Positions 57,471-64,000 of a stretch of DNA of 64,000 nt are shown here, piece after piece. The notes under the pieces are model-generated. The model worked only from the letters and a program-made list of their open reading frames with translations, made no database searches and was not told the origin of the DNA. The stretch spans positions 62,001-126,000 of the forward strand of contig NZ_JAATIZ010000005.1 in the NCBI RefSeq assembly GCF_011927625.1, written 5' to 3'. The DNA comes from Paenalcaligenes hominis. GTDB lineage: Bacteria; Pseudomonadota; Gammaproteobacteria; Burkholderiales; Burkholderiaceae_B. Position numbers and translations under genes: made by a program. The first letter of the stretch is position 1. Every line of letters begins with the position of its first letter.

Positions 57471-60053
57471 ATGCTGGAAACTTACCGCCAACACGTTGCC
57501 GAACGCGCTGCGTTAGGCATCCCTGCGCTTCCTTTATCTGCGCAACAAACCGCCGATCTAATCGAACTCATTAAAAACCCGCCAGCAGGCGAGGAAGATT
57601 ATTTACTAGACCTCATTACTCATCGTGTTCCTGCCGGTGTGGATGATGCGGCTAAAGTGAAAGCGTCTTATCTAGCTGCGGTTGCCTTAGGCACAGAAAC
57701 CAACCCGTTGTTTGACAAAAAACGCGCTACCGAACTGCTTGGTACGATGCTAGGCGGCTATAATATTGCCCCCTTGATTCAGCTGCTTGATGATGACGAG
57801 CTTGCTCCGGTAGCCGCCGAAGGCCTCAAGCACACCTTGTTAATGTTTGACGCGTTTTACGATGTAAAAGAAAAAGCCAAACAAGGCAACGTATATGCGC
57901 AGCAAGTCCTACAAAGCTGGGCGGATGCCGAATGGTTTACCTCACGCCCCGAGGTACCAGAAAGCTTAACGATTACTGTTTTCAAAGTCACGGGTGAAAC
58001 GAATACGGACGACTTGTCCCCTGCTCCCGATGCATGGAGCCGTCCTGACATTCCTCTGCATGCTTTGGCTATGCTGAAAAACCCACGTCCAGGTATCGAG
58101 CCAGACGAGCCCGGTAAAATTGGCCCCATTAAGCTCATTAATGAACTCAAGCAAAAAGGCAACATTGTTGCCTATGTGGGCGATGTGGTCGGTACAGGTT
58201 CTTCTCGTAAGTCCGCCACTAACTCCGTATTGTGGTTTACTGGCGACGACATTCCTTACGTGCCTAACAAACGCTTTGGCGGTATTTGCTTGGGCAGCAA
58301 AATTGCACCTATTTTCTATAACACCATGGAAGATGCGGGTGCTTTGCCCATCGAGCTCGATGTATCCCAAATGGAAATGGGCGACGTGATCGAACTTCGC
58401 CCTTACGAAGGTAAAGCGCTTAAAAATGGCGTGGTGATCTCCGAGTTCAGCGTAAAATCGGATGTATTGTTTGACGAAGTCCGTGCAGGGGGTCGTATTC
58501 CTCTTATCGTAGGTCGCGGTTTAACTACACGTGCCCGTGAAGCCCTACGCTTACCTCCTACCGACCTATTCCGTCTGCCCACCACACCTGAAGATTCTGG
58601 CAAAGGCTTTACCTTAGCTCAAAAGATGGTGGGTCGCGCTTGTGGTTTGCCTGAAGGCCAAGGGGTGCGTCCTGGTACTTACTGCGAGCCCCGCATGACC
58701 ACTGTGGGTAGTCAAGATACCACCGGCCCGATGACTCGCGACGAATTAAAAGACTTAGCTTGTTTAGGTTTTTCATCTGATTTGGTTATGCAGTCTTTCT
58801 GTCATACTGCTGCCTACCCCAAACCAATTGATGTTAAAACTCACCACGAGCTACCTGATTTCATCAGCACACGCGGCGGTGTTTCCCTGCGTCCTGGCGA
58901 TGGCATTATTCACTCTTGGCTCAACCGCATGTTGCTCCCTGATACAGTGGGTACAGGTGGCGACTCGCACACTCGTTTCCCCATTGGTATTAGCTTCCCC
59001 GCCGGCTCTGGTCTCGTTGCTTTTGCTGCGGCAACAGGGGTTATGCCTTTAGATATGCCCGAGTCCGTCTTAGTGCGCTTTAAGGGTGAAATGCAGCCTG
59101 GTGTGACACTACGTGACTTAGTCAATGCCATTCCTTACTACGCCATCAAACAAGGCTTACTCACTGTAGAAAAATCCGGCAAGGTCAATATTTTCTCTGG
59201 CCGTATTCTAGAAATCGAAGGGTTACCAAACCTCAAGATTGAACAGGCCTTTGAGCTCTCTGATGCCTCTGCTGAGCGTTCGGCTGCAGCATGTACTGTG
59301 CGTCTAAACAAAGAGCCCATTATCGAATACCTCAACAGCAACATCACACTATTGAAGTGGATGATTGCTAATGGCTACGAAGACGAGCGCACCATCATGC
59401 GTCGTATCAAAGCCATGGAAGAGTGGTTAGAAAACCCACAACTGCTTGAGCCTGATGCCGACGCGGAATACGCCGCCGTGATTGAAATTGATCTTGCGGA
59501 TATTCACGAGCCTATCGTGGCCTGCCCGAACGACCCAGACGATGTGAAATCCCTCTCTGACGTGGCGGGTACACCTATTGATGAGGTTTTCATAGGTAGC
59601 TGTATGACTAACATTGGTCACTTCCGTGCCGCTTCCAAGCTTCTCGAAGGCAAGCGTGATATTCCTACTCGTCTCTGGGTTGCGCCCCCCACTAAAATGG
59701 ACCAAGCCCAACTCACCGAGGAAGGTCATTACGGTGTGCTAGGCGTTGCTGGCGCGCGTATGGAAATGCCCGGCTGCTCACTCTGCATGGGTAACCAAGC
59801 CCAAGTGCGCGAAGGCGCTACGGTGATGTCAACCAGCACACGTAATTTCCCCAACCGCTTAGGTAAAAACACCAACGTATTCCTAGGCTCTGCAGAACTG
59901 GCAGCGATTTGTTCACGTTTGGGTCGCATCCCAACGCGTGCCGAATACCTCGCTGACATGGGTATATTGCAAGAGAATAGCGATGATATTTATCGCTACA
60001 TGAACTTTGACCAAATTGAAGAGTTCAAAGAAATTGCAGACACCATAGGCTAA
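57471..60053 (+). CDS. acnB: Aconitate hydratase B (aconitase B)
   Basis: AcnB isomerises citrate and isocitrate and can hydrate 2-methyl-cis-aconitate. The 860-residue product has the AcnB-specific N-terminal HEAT-like domain (1-160, [22 protein letters not shown]), then the swivel domain (about 165-380), with the iron-sulfur core later. Fe-S ligands are in GSCMTN and [18 protein letters not shown]-type binding segments are seen as [21 protein letters not shown]. The domain order swivel before core distinguishes it from AcnA. It ends the TCA block; a strong terminator follows. Confidence 0.97.
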   Translation: MLETYRQHVAERAALGIPALPLSAQQTADLIELIKNPPAGEEDYLLDLITHRVPAGVDDAAKVKASYLAAVALGTETNPLFDKKRATELLGTMLGGYNIAPLIQLLDDDELAPVAAEGLKHTLLMFDAFYDVKEKAKQGNVYAQQVLQSWADAEWFTSRPEVPESLTITVFKVTGETNTDDLSPAPDAWSRPDIPLHALAMLKNPRPGIEPDEPGKIGPIKLINELKQKGNIVAYVGDVVGTGSSRKSATNSVLWFTGDDIPYVPNKRFGGICLGSKIAPIFYNTMEDAGALPIELDVSQMEMGDVIELRPYEGKALKNGVVISEFSVKSDVLFDEVRAGGRIPLIVGRGLTTRAREALRLPPTDLFRLPTTPEDSGKGFTLAQKMVGRACGLPEGQGVRPGTYCEPRMTTVGSQDTTGPMTRDELKDLACLGFSSDLVMQSFCHTAAYPKPIDVKTHHELPDFISTRGGVSLRPGDGIIHSWLNRMLLPDTVGTGGDSHTRFPIGISFPAGSGLVAFAAATGVMPLDMPESVLVRFKGEMQPGVTLRDLVNAIPYYAIKQGLLTVEKSGKVNIFSGRILEIEGLPNLKIEQAFELSDASAERSAAACTVRLNKEPIIEYLNSNITLLKWMIANGYEDERTIMRRIKAMEEWLENPQLLEPDADAEYAAVIEIDLADIHEPIVACPNDPDDVKSLSDVAGTPIDEVFIGSCMTNIGHFRAASKLLEGKRDIPTRLWVAPPTKMDQAQLTEEGHYGVLGVAGARMEMPGCSLCMGNQAQVREGATVMSTSTRNFPNRLGKNTNVFLGSAELAAICSRLGRIPTRAEYLADMGILQENSDDIYRYMNFDQIEEFKEIADTIG

Positions 60054-60075
60054 GGCTAGACAGGTCGTAACCATC

Positions 60076-60109
60076 AACCCCTTGAAGCCACTGGCCTCAA
60101 GGGGTTTTT
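60076..60109 (+). terminator. Intrinsic terminator of acnB
   Basis: AACCCCTTGA/TCAAGGGGTT (60076-60085, 60097-60106) with inner GCC/GGC pairs is followed by a T-run. Confidence 0.9.
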
Positions 60110-60170
60110 CTATCGCTATTCTGCAAGAGGACGGGTACACTGTACGTTTTGCTGTTAGATAGGAATGTCT

Positions 60171-61367
60171 ATGGTTGACTCCACCGTCTCCAACACCGTA
60201 CTGCATCATAAAGCGCACGATTTACTTAGCCTAATCGAAGCCCTTAATCACTCGGGCTCACGTTTAGAGGATCAGTTTTGGGAGGCCAAATTAACCGAAT
60301 CGGTTCAAGAGCTCTTAGTCGACCCCGACAGCACCCTGCTCGAACAACTTTTAGACTACCTTTCCAGCTCAGAACAGTTCGAGCTCTATGACGTTTTAGT
60401 TAGCTTAATCGAAGGGCTGGCCGAATCAGCCACGTTAAGCCATCAAGGGCAACGTTATGATGTGCTGTTGATTACCGCGCCTATTGCCGCGTGGACACGC
60501 TATCAATTGCCCGAAGGTGACCTAAGCCATGAGCTACACGAAAAGCTTTTAGGGGCGGTGAAATCGTATGCTGGCTCAGACGCCAAAGTAGCCGTACTTG
60601 GCCAGTTACTCAGCTTTGATCAATTACCAAAAAGCTTTGCGCTTACGCACGAATTTACCGCACAGCTAGGGCGCTTGGCGCTTGAGGCAAAACCAACTAC
60701 GATTGAACTTGATCACCTTGAAGACGGCATCACCTTGCTTGCTGACACCAAGTTTATTGTGTGTGCTATTGCGACGCCCCAAGGCCAGGCCGCTTTTGCT
60801 TGGCAGCAACATAAAAACCCGTTGTTAGCCTTACAGGAAAGCCAAACCCGTTGGCAAGAACAGTGCGAACAACTACTTAGCGCTATGTTTGCAGGTTGCC
60901 AGGCCCAGTTTTTACCTCCTGATGGGTATTATTTTAATACTCGAGCTAGCGATAAACTCATGCGCCCTTTAGCCATTAAGGCGGCGGTAAGTTGGTTAGG
61001 TTTAGTCACCCAATCCGAACCCAGTGAAATTTCTGCCGTCGTCGCACGTTGCGGTGAGTCAGACACCGAAGAGTTCCGTATTGGCTTAACGGTTGAAAAC
61101 CATCCCGAGCTTTTATATGGCTGTGTCTGGCCTATTTTTAGTAAAGACGAAATCGATCGTTCTAGCTCTCACTTCGAAGATAGCGCGTTGCAAATTCAAA
61201 CGATATTGACCGAGCTCGGTGTGGAGTCCATTTTGTTTTTAGCTGGGCTGTATGACCCTGACTTCTGTGATGATTGCAGCGCCCCCTCTTTTCCTACGGC
61301 GCAGGGCGAGCTTGACCACCCTTACTTACCCGAAGAGCTTGATTTTGCCCCAGCGCCTTTGCACTAA
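60171..61367 (+). CDS. DUF2863-type conserved protein of Burkholderiales
   Basis: The 398-residue product (start at the ATG at 60171, six bases after AGGA; another ATG lies at 60165) resembles the DUF2863 family, recognised by length, its acidic composition and its position before earP-efp. It has no signal peptide or membrane helix. It contains a conserved Cys/His-poor segment with LFLAGLYDPDFCDDCSAPSFPTAQGE near the end. Its function is unknown. The stop is nine bases before earP, so the two are likely co-transcribed, hinting at a link to translation or EF-P. Confidence 0.65.
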   Translation: MVDSTVSNTVLHHKAHDLLSLIEALNHSGSRLEDQFWEAKLTESVQELLVDPDSTLLEQLLDYLSSSEQFELYDVLVSLIEGLAESATLSHQGQRYDVLLITAPIAAWTRYQLPEGDLSHELHEKLLGAVKSYAGSDAKVAVLGQLLSFDQLPKSFALTHEFTAQLGRLALEAKPTTIELDHLEDGITLLADTKFIVCAIATPQGQAAFAWQQHKNPLLALQESQTRWQEQCEQLLSAMFAGCQAQFLPPDGYYFNTRASDKLMRPLAIKAAVSWLGLVTQSEPSEISAVVARCGESDTEEFRIGLTVENHPELLYGCVWPIFSKDEIDRSSSHFEDSALQIQTILTELGVESILFLAGLYDPDFCDDCSAPSFPTAQGELDHPYLPEELDFAPAPLH

Positions 61368-61376
61368 TTAGCCCGA

Positions 61377-62426
61377 ATGGATACGGATTTATTTTGCCAA
61401 GTCGTCGATAACTATGGCGATATCGGCGTATGTTGGCGCTTAGCTCAACAATTACAACAGCGTGGTATGGCAGTCCGTTTATTTGTTGATGACTTAACCG
61501 CATTTCATCGGATTGCACCCACTATAAACGAACACGCTAACTCACAAACGGTGCAACACATCACCATACAGCACTGGTCGCAAGCAGAACACGCTATACC
61601 GGCCTCCTTTGTGATTGAGGCCTTTGGGTGTGAATTGCCTCTGGCCTATCAAAACGCCATGCCGACTCAAACTCGTCTGTGGATTAATCTGGAATACCTA
61701 AGTGCCGAACCGTGGGTGGAAAGCAGCCATGCTTTACCCTCGCCTCAGTCGAACGGCGTGGTGAAATATTTCTTTTTTCCCGGGTTTAGCGCAAAAACGG
61801 GGGGGCTGTTGCGCCCCGACTCGAGCTGTAGGTACGCCCCCTTGGATGAAGGGTTTTGGAATCAAGTAGGCTTAGCTCAGGCCCCCATTACTGAACGAGT
61901 GGCTTTTGTATTTAGTTATCCGCAGGCCCCTTTAGAGACCCTGTATGCGTGCTTAGCCTCGCAACCTCACAGTTGGTCTGTGCTGTTAGCGGCGTCTGCA
62001 CCCGAGCCTACGGCACCCCCAACAAACCTTAGCTTCTATCGCTTGCCGTTTATCGCGCAACAGCAGTTTGATGCGCTGCTGGACTATGCTGATCTTAATC
62101 TAGTCCGTGGTGAAGACTCATTTGTCCGTGCTATTTGGGCGCAACGGCCTTTTATCTGGCAACCTTACTTGCAAGAAGACAACTACCATTTAATCAAACT
62201 GCAGGCGTGGTTAGCGACCACCCCTTTAACGGCATCACGTCAGCAACTGATAATGGCTTGGAACCAAGGGCGCATCACCCCTGATCAACTCAACATGGAA
62301 CTAAAAAACTTAGCCGAATGGCGTCAACAATGTGTTCACTACGCTGCTACCTTGGCTCAACAAACCGACTTAGCAACACAGTTGTTCGCTTTTTGTTCGC
62401 AATTAGACCAGAAAACGGTAAAATAA
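61377..62426 (+). CDS. earP: EF-P arginine rhamnosyltransferase EarP
   Basis: EarP attaches rhamnose from dTDP-rhamnose to Arg32 of EF-P, which relieves ribosome stalling at polyproline. The 349-residue product starts MDTDLFCQVVDNYGDIGVCWRLAQQL. Asp11 and Asp15 in VVDNYGDIG match the two functional aspartates known in Pseudomonas EarP. The C-terminal nucleotide-sugar site RGEDSFVRAIWAQRPFIWQPYLQEDNYH is clear. It lies directly before efp, whose product carries Arg at position 32. Confidence 0.95.
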   Translation: MDTDLFCQVVDNYGDIGVCWRLAQQLQQRGMAVRLFVDDLTAFHRIAPTINEHANSQTVQHITIQHWSQAEHAIPASFVIEAFGCELPLAYQNAMPTQTRLWINLEYLSAEPWVESSHALPSPQSNGVVKYFFFPGFSAKTGGLLRPDSSCRYAPLDEGFWNQVGLAQAPITERVAFVFSYPQAPLETLYACLASQPHSWSVLLAASAPEPTAPPTNLSFYRLPFIAQQQFDALLDYADLNLVRGEDSFVRAIWAQRPFIWQPYLQEDNYHLIKLQAWLATTPLTASRQQLIMAWNQGRITPDQLNMELKNLAEWRQQCVHYAATLAQQTDLATQLFAFCSQLDQKTVK

Positions 62427-62534
62427 CTTTTTTCCTCTCCGCTTTAGCAAAAACGAAAAGACATTGGTTTTTTTGTTAGTCAATAATTGTGCCTATTGCG
62501 TGCGGAGTTATCTTTCATCGGAGTTTCCCTATCT

Positions 62535-63092
62535 ATGAAAACCGCACAGGATTTACGCGTTGGTAACGTGGTAATGATCGGCAGTGAACCCCTCGTTGTG
62601 CAACGTGCTGAATACAATAAATCAGGCCGTAACAGCGCTGTTGTAAAACTGAAATTCAAAAACTTGCTCTCTGGTAGCGCGAGCGAAGGGGTGCACAAAG
62701 CAGACGAAAAGTTTGAAATCGTTCTGCTAGAGAAAAAAGAGTGCTCCTATTCGTACTTTGCTGATCCTATGTACGTCTTTATGGACGAAGACTACAACCA
62801 GTACGAGATCGAGGCCGATAACATGGGCGACGCGCTGAATTACCTCGAAGACGGTATGACAGCCGAAGTCGTGTTCTATGACGGCCGTGCTATTTCTGTC
62901 GAGTTACCTACTGTGATTGTGCGCCAGATTGAATACACCGAGCCTGCTGTTCGCGGTGACACCTCGGGTAAAGTCATGAAGCCTGCACGTTTAGCTACAG
63001 GTCATACTGTGTCGGTGCCTATGTTCTGCGAAATCGGTGACAACATCGAAATCGATACGCGCACCAACGAATACCGCAGCCGCGCTAACTAA
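62535..63092 (+). CDS. efp: Elongation factor P, Arg32 type
   Basis: EF-P binds between the P and E sites of stalled ribosomes and promotes peptide bonds at proline runs. The ATG at 62535 (185 residues, [16 protein letters not shown]) is used; the open frame upstream is not conserved. The tip of domain I reads [10 protein letters not shown] with Arg32, the residue rhamnosylated by EarP, rather than the Lys used by the EpmA route. Domain III ends [16 protein letters not shown] 108-base gap separates it from earP, enough for its own promoter. Confidence 0.96.
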   Translation: MKTAQDLRVGNVVMIGSEPLVVQRAEYNKSGRNSAVVKLKFKNLLSGSASEGVHKADEKFEIVLLEKKECSYSYFADPMYVFMDEDYNQYEIEADNMGDALNYLEDGMTAEVVFYDGRAISVELPTVIVRQIEYTEPAVRGDTSGKVMKPARLATGHTVSVPMFCEIGDNIEIDTRTNEYRSRAN

Positions 63093-63107
63093 TTAGCAAC
63101 GCTGTCT

Positions 63108-63155
63108 AAAAACCGCTCTAGCGACTGTTAAAACAGAAACCAGAGCGGTTTTTTT
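63108..63155. terminator. Bidirectional terminator between efp and the DUF1178 gene
   Basis: AACCGCTCT/AGAGCGGTT (63111-63119, 63142-63150), with A- and T-runs on the outer sides, can end both convergent transcripts. Confidence 0.8.
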
Positions 63156-63627
63156 AATTTAGTTTTTCATCGTCTAAAAAATCGGGGATAGGCATGACTT
63201 CTATGCCGTCTTCACGTAATGCCTCGTATTCGGCTTGGGTCGCAGAGCCACGAATAGCCCGATCTGGCGCCTCGCCCCCGTGGATCTTTCTGGCCTCCTC
63301 GGCAAAGTCGGCACCCACATTATCTGTATTACGAATGGCTTGCTTAATTTGCTGAAAAAATTGCGCCTGCATCGCGTCTAGACTGGGTTGAGAAGCCGGC
63401 GTTGGCGCGGTTTCTGTAGCCATAGCGGCGTCAGGCGTTTTACTTCCTACGCCATGTCGTAAGTTTAAACGCGGTGCAGAGAGTTGTTTATGAATATCGG
63501 TGCTACCGCATAATGGGCAGGTCACCCACCCCGCTTGCGTTTGCTTTTCGTAGTCATCATGAGAACGAAACCAACCTTCAAATACATGACCCGCTGCGCA
63601 GGCCAAATCAAACACTTTTAATGCCAT
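63154..63627 (-). CDS. DUF1178 family protein
   Basis: The 157-residue product begins MALKVFDLACAAGHVFEGWFRSHDDYEKQ and then has a zinc-ribbon-like pair CPLCGSTDIHKQLSAP, the two features of DUF1178. An Ala/Pro-rich linker leads to a helical part with DNVGADFAEEARKIHGGEAPDRAIRG and a C-terminal VMPIPDFLDDEKLN. Its role is unknown; a structural Zn site from the CxxC and the N-terminal Cys is probable. It lies 5 bases after the ABC ATPase gene on the same strand. Confidence 0.88.
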   Translation of the reverse strand: MALKVFDLACAAGHVFEGWFRSHDDYEKQTQAGWVTCPLCGSTDIHKQLSAPRLNLRHGVGSKTPDAAMATETAPTPASQPSLDAMQAQFFQQIKQAIRNTDNVGADFAEEARKIHGGEAPDRAIRGSATQAEYEALREDGIEVMPIPDFLDDEKLN

Positions 63628-63632
63628 AGTAA

Positions 63633-64000
63633 TTACTTCGTGGTCTCAAGAGATAAACGCGGAACGGAGTGCAATAACTGCTGTGTTATGCTTTGCTGCG
63701 GCCGCAATAGCACCTGTTGTGCTGTACCCATCTCAACTATTTTACCCTGATCCATCACGGCAACACGATCGGCTAAATACTCGACAACACTAAAGTTATG
63801 CGTAATAAATAGATAGGCTAGGCCTGTGTCTTTTTGCAGTTGAATCAGTAAATCTAATATTTGGGCTTGTACAGAAACATCTAACGCCGAAGTGGGCTCA
63901 TCGCAAATCAGCACTTGGGGTTCCACCGCTAGCGCTCTTGCAATCGCAATGCGTTGCCTTTGACCGCCCGAGAATTCATGGGCATACCGTTTCGTGCTGT
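63633..64000 (-). CDS. ABC transporter ATP-binding protein, peptide-type (5' end outside the window)
   Basis: Only the last 122 codons are visible; the frame is open to base 64000. They show the ABC signature in [21 protein letters not shown], Walker [13 protein letters not shown], and the H-loop in [29 protein letters not shown]. The end ([20 protein letters not shown]) resembles ATPases of dipeptide-type importers, including double-domain YejF/GsiA-like ones; it lacks the Cys-rich C-terminal extension seen in the ATPases at 34895-36867. Which subfamily applies cannot be decided from this part. Confidence 0.85.
   Translation of the reverse strand, partial: STKRYAHEFSGGQRQRIAIARALAVEPQVLICDEPTSALDVSVQAQILDLLIQLQKDTGLAYLFITHNFSVVEYLADRVAVMDQGKIVEMGTAQQVLLRPQQSITQQLLHSVPRLSLETTK

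Overview
The window reads as a chromosomal segment of a betaproteobacterium of the order Burkholderiales, most likely family Alcaligenaceae. Supporting signs are a Bug/TctC-type solute-binding protein, a class I PHA locus with PhaR, the EarP/EF-P(Arg32) arginine-rhamnosylation pair next to a DUF2863-type protein, an odhA-odhB-lpd-zapE arrangement, and a gltA-sdhE-sdhBADC / gntR-mdh cluster. Base composition looks moderate. I see no prophage, insertion sequence or CRISPR array; nearly all DNA is compact core genome.

Layout. 1-6136 (minus strand): translation and RNA genes infB (cut by the window start), nusA and rimP, then rluB and scpB. 6201-9978: two identical initiator tRNA-fMet units, each with its own promoter and terminator, flank a dctPQM TRAP transporter. 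10038-17541 (minus): pbpC plus a giant thioester alpha-2-macroglobulin, a periplasmic defence pair. 17676-20989 (minus): PHA synthesis (phaC-phaB-phaR) followed by a small VF530-type gene. 21091-25884: pgeF-rluD (minus), bamD (plus), dinG-family helicase (minus). 26017-30204 (plus): tex, tyrA and an orphan Bug binding protein. 30243-38028: a LysR regulator divergent from a complete dipeptide-type ABC transporter with an M20 peptidase. 38052-40492 (minus): trpS and zapE. 40564-60053: a TCA-cycle supercluster (lpdA, sucB, sucA; maeB; gltA, sdhE, sdhB, sdhA, sdhD, sdhC; gntR; mdh; prpC-like; a small GNAT; acnB). 60165-63092: DUF2863-type gene, earP, efp. 63154-64000 (minus): DUF1178 gene and a cut ABC ATPase.

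How it fits together. The central metabolic block holds citrate synthase, aconitase, 2-oxoglutarate dehydrogenase (E1, E2, E3), succinate dehydrogenase with its flavinylation factor, malate dehydrogenase and malic enzyme in about 20 kb. A GntR/UTRA regulator sits inside it. The palindrome CTTATATAAG occurs in three intergenic regions of this block: gntR/mdh, upstream of acnB, and between sucA and maeB. This suggests a local TCA regulon. The TRAP dicarboxylate transporter and the peptide ABC/M20 system would feed this pathway, while the PHA genes store excess acetyl units.

The most interesting non-coding signals are the shared TCA palindrome, a sucA leader carrying three copies of GGTGAAGC in small hairpins, an intrinsic-terminator-like hairpin directly in front of rimP-nusA-infB, and the duplicated tRNA-fMet units whose terminators show a compensatory base change.
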